The notes beneath the pieces were generated by a model. It ran no database searches. It was not told the origin of the DNA and was given only the letters and a program-made list of their open reading frames with translations. Of a stretch of DNA of 64,000 nucleotides, positions 27,924 to 35,977 are shown piece after piece. The stretch spans positions 558,001 through 622,000 of the forward strand of contig CAWATZ010000007.1 of the NCBI GenBank assembly GCA_963784995.1, given 5' to 3'. The translations under genes and the position numbers were made by a program. Each line of letters starts with the position of its first letter. The stretch's first letter is position 1. Source of the DNA: CAWATZ01 sp963784995 (GTDB taxonomy: Bacteria > Planctomycetota > Planctomycetia > Gemmatales > Gemmataceae).

Positions 27924-27946
27924 TTGTACCAGTCGAAGTAGTACAA
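27915..27946. promoter_or_regulatory. Palindromic operator of the YtrA-type regulator
   Basis: Inverted arms TTGTACTA (27915-27922) and TAGTACAA (27939-27946) are separated by 16 bases, with an extra TTGTAC at 27924-27929. The left arm covers the -10 box. GTAC-containing inverted repeats at the regulator's own promoter fit the YtrA branch of GntR regulators, so autorepression is inferred. Confidence 0.6.
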
Positions 27947-27975
27947 GCGATCCCGCTCAAGCGGGGAGGCGGCCA

Positions 27976-28371
27976 ATGCAGATCCACCTGGAAACAGGCG
28001 ATGGGGTGCCGATCTACCTGCAGATCGTGAACCAGGTGCGCGAACAGGTTGCCTCCGGGCGGTTGACGCCCGGCGAGGAGGTGCCGACGATCCGGGCCCT
28101 GGCCTTCCAGTTGACGGTGAACCCGAACACGGTGGCGCGAGCCTATCGGGATCTGGAACGGTCCGGGGTGCTGGCGACGCGGCGCGGGGCGGGGACGATT
28201 GTGGCGGACCGGGCGGTCGAGCGGGCCCGGCTGGAATGCCGGCAGGAACTGGCCGGCCGGGTGGACCGGCTGGTGGGGGAGGCCAAGCGCGTCGGTGTGG
28301 GGCTGGACGAACTGCTGGGCCTGGTGCGGGAACGCTGGACGGAGAATCAACCATGGCAGATCAAGCAGTAG
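27976..28371 (+). CDS. GntR-family (YtrA-type) transcriptional regulator
   Basis: A 131-residue protein from ATG 27976 (MQIHLETGDGVPIYLQIVNQ). The winged helix-turn-helix spans residues 10-75 (VREQVASGRLTPGEEVPTIR, then ALAFQLTVNPNTVARAYRDL). The effector part is only a short helical tail, which marks the YtrA subfamily rather than FadR- or HutC-type regulators. YtrA regulators usually control an adjacent ABC transporter, as here: the stop overlaps the ATPase start by 19 bases. It probably represses its own operon through the palindrome over the promoter, possibly responding to envelope stress. Confidence 0.85.
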   Translation: MQIHLETGDGVPIYLQIVNQVREQVASGRLTPGEEVPTIRALAFQLTVNPNTVARAYRDLERSGVLATRRGAGTIVADRAVERARLECRQELAGRVDRLVGEAKRVGVGLDELLGLVRERWTENQPWQIKQ

Positions 28372-29264
28372 GCGACAACGCGGTGGTACGAGTCGAGGGG
28401 GTGGTGCGCCGCTTCGGGGCCCGGACGGCGCTGGCCGGGGCCACGCTCGCAGTGCCGCGCGGCGGCGTGTTCGGGCTGATCGGGGTCAACGGGTCCGGCA
28501 AGACCACGCTGATCAAGCACGTCCTGGGTTTGCTGCGGCCGCAGGAAGGAACGGTCTGCACTTTCGGGATCGACCCGGTGGCCGATCCGGTTTCGGTGCT
28601 GAAACGGATCGGGTATCTCTCGGAGGAGAACGACCTGCCCGGATGGATGCGCGTCGGCGAATTGTTCCGCTACGTGGCAGCGTTCTACCCGGACTGGGAT
28701 GCGCGTTTCGCGGAGGAGTTGCGGCAGCGGTTCGCGCTGGACGCCGGGGCGAAAGTGGCCGGGCTGTCGCGCGGACAGAAGGCGCGGGCCGGGTTGGTGA
28801 CGGCGCTGGCCCATCGGCCGGAACTGCTGGTGCTGGACGAGCCATCGTCGGGGCTGGACCCGCTGGTGCGGCGCGACATCCTCGGAGCGGTGGTACGCAC
28901 GGTGGCCGAGGAGGGCCGGACCGTGCTGTTCTCGTCGCACCTGCTCGACGAGGTGGAGCGGGTGGCCGACCGGGTCGCAATCCTGAACGCGGGGCGGGTG
29001 GTGTACTCGGCCACGGTGGAGGAGTTCGCGGAGCGGCATCGCCGGCTGACGCTGCGTTTCAGCGAGGCCCGGCTGACGCCGCCGGAACTGCCGGGGGCGC
29101 TGGCGTGGGAGGGCGGCGGCGTGGAGTGGACGGCCGTGTGTCGCGGGGAGCCGGATGAGCTGCGGAGCGGTGCGGGCCGGCTGGGGGCGCGGGTGGTCGA
29201 GGAACACGTGCCGCGGCTGGACGAGGTGTTCGCGGCCCAGGTGGCCGGACAGACGGAGGGCTGA
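28353..29264 (+). CDS. ABC transporter ATP-binding protein
   Basis: A 303-residue ATPase starting inside the end of the regulator gene. The Walker A is GVNGSGKTT (residues about 43-51), the signature is LSRGQKAR, Walker B is LLVLDEPSSGLDPL, and the H-loop is FSSHLLDEVE. The last 70 residues form the short C-terminal extension seen in ABC-2-type exporters of the CcmA/YtrB-like group. It energises export or membrane remodelling together with the permeases encoded next. It ends four bases before the first permease. Confidence 0.9.
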   Translation: MADQAVGDNAVVRVEGVVRRFGARTALAGATLAVPRGGVFGLIGVNGSGKTTLIKHVLGLLRPQEGTVCTFGIDPVADPVSVLKRIGYLSEENDLPGWMRVGELFRYVAAFYPDWDARFAEELRQRFALDAGAKVAGLSRGQKARAGLVTALAHRPELLVLDEPSSGLDPLVRRDILGAVVRTVAEEGRTVLFSSHLLDEVERVADRVAILNAGRVVYSATVEEFAERHRRLTLRFSEARLTPPELPGALAWEGGGVEWTAVCRGEPDELRSGAGRLGARVVEEHVPRLDEVFAAQVAGQTEG

Positions 29265-29267
29265 ACC

Positions 29268-30932
29268 ATGTCGGCGGGCTGGGCATTGTGCTGGGAGACG
29301 TGGGCCCGACAGCGGTGGGTGGTGCTGACCTGTGCGGCCTACTTCGCCGTCGTGATCGTGCTGGGCCAAGAGCTACCGAGGGAAATCTGGGCGACCATCG
29401 GCGGGTTAGAGGTGATCCCGCTGATCCTGACGCTGCCGGTCATCCTGGCCAGCGTCTGCCGGGGGTTTGACGGGCGGGCGGAAGCGGCCGGCTCCATGTT
29501 CCCCGAGCGGATCCTCGTGCTGCCCATTTCGTCGCGGGCGCTGGTCGGCTGGTCGATGCTGACGGGGGCGGTGCCGCTGGCCCTGTGCTGGCCGCTCTGT
29601 GCCCTGGCATTGCGGTGGCCGCTGGCGCGGGTGCCGCTGCTCTGGCCGGGGCTGCTGGTGTTCAACGTCGTCGCCTGGCTGCAAGTCCTCTGCTGGATGC
29701 CGTTCCGTGTCCCCTACCTGCGGCTGTGGGCCGCCGGGCTGTGGGTGCCGGGCCTGATCTGGGGGACGGTCTACCTGAGGGAGAGAATGGGCGTGTCCGA
29801 ACCCACCGTGGTCAGCCTGCTGTGTGGGTTCGGGCTGGTGGCATTCGCGGTGGGCGTCGCTGCTGTCCGCTGCGCCCGGCATGGGGATGGGATCGGCCTG
29901 GAGGAGGCGTTGAAGGAGTTTGTCACGGGTTTCGCCGGTCTCGAGCGCGCCCGGCAAGGGATGGACACGGTCGAGGGCTCCCGGCAACTCCCGGAGAGCG
30001 TGCCGCTGGTCGAGCGCGGGCCGTTTCGGTCTTCGGCCCAGGCCCTGTTGTGGTTCGACTGGCGGGTCTACCGGTCCCCCTTGCTCTGGCTCACCTGCTT
30101 CGGTCTGGTGTTTGGGTTGCCCTTGCCCTTCCTGATTCTCAGCGGGCTGGAACAATCGCTCGGTAAGGCGGCCGGGCTGGGCCTGGGGCTGGCAATCATG
30201 CTGGGCGTGGTGTGGACTCCGCTGGGGCTTGTCCACTCGGAACGCAGAGGCTCGGGGCGATTGTTCCTTCTGGTCCAGCCCGTCAGCACGGCGAGTCTGG
30301 TGGCCGCGAAACTCCAGCTGTGCGCCTTGTGGGCGTTGCTTAGTGTCTTACTGTTTGTCACCTGCGGGTTTGGGTGGGGGCTGGCAACGGGACGGTGGGT
30401 TGAGATGAGCGACCGGTTGCTGGCGGTGAGCGGGTCCGGGTGGGCGGCAGTGCTGGTCCTGGCGGGAGGAGTGCTGGCCCTGTCCGTCCTCATCTGGGGC
30501 CACGTCGTGGCCTGGCTGTGGGTCGGTCTATCGGGACGGCACTGGCTCGAATGGATTGCCTCGTTAACCTGGGTAGTCGTGCTGCTGGGAGGCGGACTCC
30601 TCTTTCAGTGTGTTGCCATGTTACCCGACTTCCGTGCCAGAGTGGGCCCCCGTCTGCCCGCGATCCTGGCGGGAGTGCTGGTCCTGAAGGTGCTTCTGAC
30701 AATTGCCGTGTTCCGGGCGAACCTGAAGCAACGGCTGCTCTCCGGGCGTACCGTGGTGCTGGCGCTGCTCGCCTGGGTGACGTTTGCGGGGTCGCTGTTC
30801 GCCGGGCTGGCCTGGCTGATCCCGGTGGAGATAGTGGGCCGAGTCCCCTTGGCCGAGGGCGTGGCCCTGGCGGTGCCCATTGCCCGGATCGGTCTGGCGC
30901 CGCTGGCCCTGGCGTGGAACCGGCATCGCTGA
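29268..30932 (+). CDS. ABC-2-type permease, first of three tandem paralogues
   Basis: A 554-residue membrane protein with about twelve hydrophobic segments. It starts MSAGWALCWETWARQRWVVL and ends LALAWNRHR, ends shared by the next two genes. A conserved inner block PERILVLPISSRALVGWSML and a later VQPVSTASLVAAKLQL are also shared. The start follows the ATPase stop within four bases and uses GGAGGG in the end of that gene as its ribosome site. It probably forms the membrane channel partner of the single ATPase. Confidence 0.85.
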   Translation: MSAGWALCWETWARQRWVVLTCAAYFAVVIVLGQELPREIWATIGGLEVIPLILTLPVILASVCRGFDGRAEAAGSMFPERILVLPISSRALVGWSMLTGAVPLALCWPLCALALRWPLARVPLLWPGLLVFNVVAWLQVLCWMPFRVPYLRLWAAGLWVPGLIWGTVYLRERMGVSEPTVVSLLCGFGLVAFAVGVAAVRCARHGDGIGLEEALKEFVTGFAGLERARQGMDTVEGSRQLPESVPLVERGPFRSSAQALLWFDWRVYRSPLLWLTCFGLVFGLPLPFLILSGLEQSLGKAAGLGLGLAIMLGVVWTPLGLVHSERRGSGRLFLLVQPVSTASLVAAKLQLCALWALLSVLLFVTCGFGWGLATGRWVEMSDRLLAVSGSGWAAVLVLAGGVLALSVLIWGHVVAWLWVGLSGRHWLEWIASLTWVVVLLGGGLLFQCVAMLPDFRARVGPRLPAILAGVLVLKVLLTIAVFRANLKQRLLSGRTVVLALLAWVTFAGSLFAGLAWLIPVEIVGRVPLAEGVALAVPIARIGLAPLALAWNRHR

Positions 30933-30975
30933 GGGGTTTCCAGGCAACGGGGACGTGCTTGGGGAGGGCTGAACC

Positions 30976-32619
30976 ATGTCAGCGGGATGGGCCTTGTCCT
31001 GGGAATTGTGGGCCCGGCAGCGCTGGCTGCTGCGGTGTACTGTGGCGTACCTGGTTCTCGTGGTTGTCCTGGCGCGGCTGCTGCCGGGCCAGGTGACTCC
31101 CCAGGTGGTCGCGTGGCTGCTGGTGCCGCTGCTCGGGGTGCTGCCCGTGCTTGTTGCCGGATTGTGTCGTGGTCTGGAGGGCAAGTTCGAGGGGCCCGGC
31201 TCGCTGCTCCCCAGCCGGCTGCTGGTGCTGCCGCTGTCGGCGCGGGCACTGGTCGGCTGGTCGATGCTGGCCGGAGCCGTGCCGATCAGCCTGCTCTGGC
31301 CGATCGTGGCTCTGGGGTTGCGCTGGCTGGGGGAAAGGGTGCCGTTTGCCTGGCCGGCCCTGGTGGTGTTCAACGTGGTCGCCTGGCTGCAAACGCTGTC
31401 TTTCGTGCCCTTCGGAGTGCCGTACCTCCGGCTGTGGCTGGCGGGGTTGGGTATCCCTTTCCTGATCGGGGTGCCCTACCTGCTCGCCCAGTGGGGCGTT
31501 CCGGAATGGCTGCTGGCCGTGCCGCTCCTTGGGCTGGGGCTGGGAGCGTTCCAGCTGGCCGTTGCCGGAGTCGAACAGGCCCGCAAGGGGGCTGGGTCCT
31601 CCTGGGAAGGATGGACGCTTCAGGGCCTCTTGTTCAGTCCCGGCGCGACGAGGAAGCCCTTTACCAGTCCATTGCAGGCGTTGTTCTGGCTGGACTGGCG
31701 GCGGGAATGGGGAAAACTCCTGTTCGGCAGCGCCATCGCCCTGAGTGCCATGCTGCCGTTCCTTTACATGGGGACCCGGGCACTGGAGCAGCCGGGATTG
31801 GCGGAAACGGCCGGGTTGGGTCCCGCGCTGCGAGCGGTTGGCCCTGGCTGGCTGGCCCTGGCCGGATTGCTGTGGGTGCCGTTCTTGTTGGGGGCCATCG
31901 GCTGCGACACCGGCGAGATCAAGTCCGTGACTCAGGGCGTCCCGGCCTCGTTTGTCCTGGCCCGTCCGGTCAGCACAGCGACCTTGGTGGCCGGGAAACT
32001 TTGGATCTGTGGTTGCCTGGCGCTGCCCTGTCTTCTGCTGCTTCTCCCGGCTGGCCTGGGGTGGGCGTTGCCGACAGGCCGCTGGGTCGAAATGAGCGAT
32101 CGGCTCGTCGCCCTGAGCGGGTCGGGCTGGGCCGCGGGGCTGATCTTCGTGGGGGGACTGGCGGGGCTGTTTGCGATTACCTGGGGACAGCTTGCGGCAG
32201 GGCTGTGGGTGGGCCTGTCCGGGCGCGTCTGGGTTGTCTCCGTCGCGGTGGGAGTCGGGATGGCCGGGTTCTTCGGGCTGGCGCTCCTCTTGACGCAACT
32301 GCTGACGGAGCCCAGCTGGCGTGCCGAAACCGCCCGGCTGCTGCCGACCGTCATGGCCTGGGCGGTCGCCTTGAAGGTTGTGCTGACGACCGTGGTGTTT
32401 GCGGCCAACGTCCGCCGCCGCCTGCTCTCCTCCCGCATCGTTGTCGTGGCGTTTGGGGTGTGGCTTGCGCTGGCCGCGATGCTCTTCGCCGAGCTGGCGT
32501 GGCTGGTCCCGGTGGAGAGTGTGGCGCGAGCTAACCTGGCGCTGGGCGTGGCGCTGGTCCTGCCGATCGCCCGCATCGGGCTGGCACCACTGGCCCTGGC
32601 GTGGAATCGTTGTCGTTGA
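30976..32619 (+). CDS. ABC-2-type permease, second tandem paralogue
   Basis: A 547-residue paralogue of the preceding gene, beginning MSAGWALSWELWARQRWLLR and ending LALAWNRCR. It shares PSRLLVLPLSARALVGWSML and the motif ARPVSTATLVAGKLWI. It is preceded by GGAGGGCTGAACC, which is the ribosome site plus the last codons and stop of the ATPase gene carried along by duplication. The two copies have diverged clearly at residue level, so the duplication is not recent. A heteromeric channel with its neighbours is plausible. Confidence 0.85.
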   Translation: MSAGWALSWELWARQRWLLRCTVAYLVLVVVLARLLPGQVTPQVVAWLLVPLLGVLPVLVAGLCRGLEGKFEGPGSLLPSRLLVLPLSARALVGWSMLAGAVPISLLWPIVALGLRWLGERVPFAWPALVVFNVVAWLQTLSFVPFGVPYLRLWLAGLGIPFLIGVPYLLAQWGVPEWLLAVPLLGLGLGAFQLAVAGVEQARKGAGSSWEGWTLQGLLFSPGATRKPFTSPLQALFWLDWRREWGKLLFGSAIALSAMLPFLYMGTRALEQPGLAETAGLGPALRAVGPGWLALAGLLWVPFLLGAIGCDTGEIKSVTQGVPASFVLARPVSTATLVAGKLWICGCLALPCLLLLLPAGLGWALPTGRWVEMSDRLVALSGSGWAAGLIFVGGLAGLFAITWGQLAAGLWVGLSGRVWVVSVAVGVGMAGFFGLALLLTQLLTEPSWRAETARLLPTVMAWAVALKVVLTTVVFAANVRRRLLSSRIVVVAFGVWLALAAMLFAELAWLVPVESVARANLALGVALVLPIARIGLAPLALAWNRCR

Positions 32620-32661
32620 GAGGTTTGCTTTTGGGTGGAGCCGTTGCGGAGGGCTTGAACC

Positions 32662-34299
32662 ATGTCGGCGGGATGGGCGTTGTGCTGGGAACCGTGGGCC
32701 CGGCAGCGATGGCTGGCGCGAGCCCTGGTCGGCTATCTGCTCCTCATGGTCCTGCTGGCCCAAACGCTACCTGGGCCTGTGGGGAAGAACCTGACGGTGG
32801 CGATGCTGTTCCCGCTGCAGTTTGCCCTGCTGGTCCTCATCGCCAGTGTGTGCCACGGCTTTGACGGCAAGCTGGAAGTGGCCGGCTCGATGCTGCCGGC
32901 GCGACTGCTGGTCTTGCCGATGTCGGCGCGAGCCCTGGTGGGCTGGTCGATGCTGGGTGGGGCTGGGCCGCTGGCCCTGCTCTGGCCGTTCGCCGCCATG
33001 ACCATCCTGTGGCCGCTCGGAGCGCGGGCACCACTGATCTGGCCGGCCCTGCTCCTGTTCAATGCGGTCGCCTGGCTGCAGGTGCTGTGCTGGGTCCCGG
33101 TTGGTGTACCCTACCTGCGGATGTGGCTGGCCGGGCTGGGGATACCTGGTCTGGTGGTCGTGGTCGCCTTCCTGGGGTCGGAGGTTGTGCTGCCGGGACC
33201 GGGACTGGTCGCGCTGCTGATCTGCCTGGCACTGACGGCCTACGCCGTGGCAGTCGCCGGGGTGGAGCGGGCCCGGCACGGGGCCGGGGAGGCGGCCCAA
33301 TGGGAGCAACCGATCGTACGAACGATCGAAGCCAGGCCCTTTCTTTCCCCGGAACGGGCCCTGCTCTGGCGCGAGTGGCGAGTGTTCTGCTGGTGGTTCT
33401 TGTTTGTTTACGGGATCGCCCTGGTTACCGGGCTTCCCTTCCTGTATTTTCTCGGCCGGGTCCTGGACAATGAACAGTACGTGGAGGTGCTGCGACTAAC
33501 AGCCGCGGTCCAGGCGGTCGGCCCGGGCTGGCTGACGCTGGCTCACCTGCTGCTGCTGCCGTTTCTCTTTGGCATGACCGGGTGGGCGGAGGCCGGTCGT
33601 GCCAATCCCGGCTCGCGGGAGGGGATGAGCTTTGTGCTGGCCCGTCCCGTCAGCGTCGCGACCCTGGTAAAGACCAAGTTCTGGCTCTGTGCCGGGGCGG
33701 TCCTGCTCGGCTGGGCGGTGATCCTTGCCATCGCGGTGGGATGGGCCTTTCCAACCGGCCACTGGGTCGAGATGAGCGGTCGGCTGCTGGCGTGGAGCGG
33801 TTCCGGATTCGCTGCCGTGCTGGTCCTCACGGCTGGTCTGCTGGCTCTGATCGCTCTCACCTGGGGCCAACTGGCTGCCGGGCTCTGGGTCGGCCTGTCC
33901 GGACGACGCTGGACCGAGTCCCTGGCCGTGGCGACCGGGATGACCCTGCTGGGTGTGGCAATCGTCCTCATCGGAGTCAGTACCAAGCATCCCGAAGTGC
34001 GACACGTCCTGGAACGAACCCTGCCGGTCGTGGTGATCGGGGCCATCCTTGTCAAAGCAGTGCTAACGATTGTTGTTTTCCGAGAGAACCTGCGGCAACG
34101 ACTTCTCTCGCGCCGGGCTGTCCTGCTGGCGCTGGGCGCGTGGCTTGCCTTGACGAGCGCGCTGTTCGGCGGGCTGGCGTGGTTGCTCCCGCCGGAAGTG
34201 GTGGGGAGAGCGACTCTGGTCGCGGTAGTGGTTCTGGCGGTGCCCATCGCCCGGATCGGTCTGGCGCCGCTGGCGCTGGCGTGGAACCGCCACCGGTAG
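32662..34299 (+). CDS. ABC-2-type permease, third tandem paralogue
   Basis: A 545-residue paralogue, beginning MSAGWALCWEPWARQRWLAR and ending LALAWNRHR. It retains PARLLVLPMSARALVGWSML and ARPVSVATLVKTKFWL. The upstream GGAGGGCTTGAACC copy has one inserted T relative to the other two. It ends the operon; no clear terminator follows. With one ATPase and three permeases, either alternative permeases or a mixed complex are possible. Confidence 0.85.
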   Translation: MSAGWALCWEPWARQRWLARALVGYLLLMVLLAQTLPGPVGKNLTVAMLFPLQFALLVLIASVCHGFDGKLEVAGSMLPARLLVLPMSARALVGWSMLGGAGPLALLWPFAAMTILWPLGARAPLIWPALLLFNAVAWLQVLCWVPVGVPYLRMWLAGLGIPGLVVVVAFLGSEVVLPGPGLVALLICLALTAYAVAVAGVERARHGAGEAAQWEQPIVRTIEARPFLSPERALLWREWRVFCWWFLFVYGIALVTGLPFLYFLGRVLDNEQYVEVLRLTAAVQAVGPGWLTLAHLLLLPFLFGMTGWAEAGRANPGSREGMSFVLARPVSVATLVKTKFWLCAGAVLLGWAVILAIAVGWAFPTGHWVEMSGRLLAWSGSGFAAVLVLTAGLLALIALTWGQLAAGLWVGLSGRRWTESLAVATGMTLLGVAIVLIGVSTKHPEVRHVLERTLPVVVIGAILVKAVLTIVVFRENLRQRLLSRRAVLLALGAWLALTSALFGGLAWLLPPEVVGRATLVAVVVLAVPIARIGLAPLALAWNRHR

Positions 34300-34484
34300 T
34301 TCCGGGCGGCCAAAGCCTGATCTCCAAGTGCTCCACCTGCCAGATCGCTGTTGCGTGGGCCGGGACAGCTTTCGAGGCCTTCAGGCTTCTGTTGCGTTGT
34401 CCGAATAATCCTGGAGTCTGGCGTTGTCTCCCCCTGGGCTCCCGGGCAAAGGCATTCAGGAAGAAGGTCCGTCGGAATCCTGAC

Positions 34485-35902
34485 CTACGGGTTGGTCGTC
34501 AGTTTGCCGATGGGTCGCAGGTCCTTCAGCGCCCAGACGTGGATGGTGCCCGTGAAGTCGCCGACGAAGACACGCTCCCCGTCGTGGGAGAACACGGCAC
34601 GCGAGGGAACGTCCGTGAAGCCTTCCAGCCGCATGACCTGGCTGCCGTCCGGCTTCCAGACCCGGGCCGTGTTGTCGCGGCCGCAAGTGACGAACTGGCC
34701 GCTCCGGGCGTACTGGACCGACAGCACGCCGGGCAGCTTGGTGCGTGCATTGGCTGGCGTGCCCCTGGCGGCCTGGGCGTTGATCGACCGGGTGGGGAAG
34801 CCGTCCTCGGCGTACCACAGGATGACCCGCCCGTCCTCGCTGGCCGAGGCCAGCATCTGCGAGTCGAGACGCCAGCTCAGCTGAGTGACCGAGTCCTTGT
34901 GATCGCCCAGCGTGAAGACGATGCCGCCCGAACGGGCTTCCCAGACGTAGGCCCCGCCATTGCGGTCGCCGGTGGCCAGCAGCTCGCCGTCCGGACTGAA
35001 CTCGATCGCGGTCACCCAGTCGGTGTGCTTCTTGATCTTGTGGCGCAGCTCCCCCGTGGCCGTGTCGTAAACCTTGATCAGCTTGCCAGGGCCGCCGAGG
35101 GCAACGAGCTTGTGGTCCGGGCTGACGTCGGCCGCCAGGACGATGTCGGCCTCGTCGCCGATCTCCGTGACGCGCTTGCCGGTCGTCACGTCCCACAGGA
35201 CCACCCTGCCGGCGCTCGCGCCCGGCCTCCCGCTGCCAGCAGCCACTTGCCATTGCGGCTGAACTTCAGCACGTACGGGATCCGTTCCGGGAACGGCAGC
35301 GTACCGATCAGCTTCAGCGTTTCGGTGTTGTAGAGCAGCACGCGCTCGTGACCGGCGACGGCCAGCAGTGGAGCCCACGGGCTACTGGCCAGCGCCGTGA
35401 CCGGATGGGGCCGTTCCGTCCTCGGTAGCGTCACGGCAGGCAGCTTCTCCGGCATCGGCGGCGGGCCGGCGGGTTTGCTCAGCGAAATGGTGACCGGATC
35501 AATGTCGATCTTGCGCGTGGCGATCTTGGCGGCACCCACCGCCGTCTCGGGCGCACCCAGTTCGATCCACTTCTTGATCACGGCCAGGTCGGCGTCGGGG
35601 ATCTTCCCCTTGGGGGGCATGTTCGGCTCGGCCTGGTGCGAGACCACGCGAAAGAGCAGGCTCTGGTCGGGACTGCCGGGCTTGACCGCCTCGCCGCTGG
35701 AGCCGCCGCTCAGCAGCTTCTGGTAGGTCGATACGTCCAGGTCGGACTTCGCCTTGTCCGGGTTGTGGCAGTTCAGGCAGTGCTTGCGCAGGATCGGCTG
35801 GACGTGGTCCTTGTAGGTCACCGCCGGGTCGGCCTTCTGGGCCTGGGTCAGGCCGGGGACGAGGAACAGCAGCGGCAGGATGCGGAGGGTGTGCTTTGGC
35901 AT
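34485..35902 (-). CDS. Secreted Cys-His (PSCyt1-like) and WD40 protein, one frameshift
   Basis: A 472-residue protein after reconstruction. The signal peptide is MPKHTLRILPLLFLVPGLTQ. The planctomycete cytochrome-like domain follows, with CLNCHNPD as CxxCH and a downstream Met (EPNMPPKGKIPDADL). The C-terminal 280 residues form WD40-type blades (VTAIEFSPDGELLATGDRNG, LASASEDGRVILW). The frame breaks at 35221-35223: adding one C to the forward-strand CCC (a G on the coding strand) joins WLLAAGGR to GASAGRVVLWDV. It is the last gene of the leftward operon. Haem binding is suggested by the motif only. Confidence 0.75.
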
Positions 35903-35917
35903 GAAAGCGATTCCAGG

Positions 35918-35976
35918 AAAGTAGCCATCACGCTCCGCGTGATGAGACGCATCACGCGGAGCGTGATGGCTACTTT
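35918..35976. repeat. Palindromic repeat family C
   Basis: Two perfect 26-base arms (35918-35943 and 35951-35976) around a 7-base loop, core ATCACGCTCCGCGTGAT (itself an imperfect palindrome). It fills the gap between the two genes of the operon and overlaps neither. Confidence 0.85.
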
Positions 35977-35977
35977 G

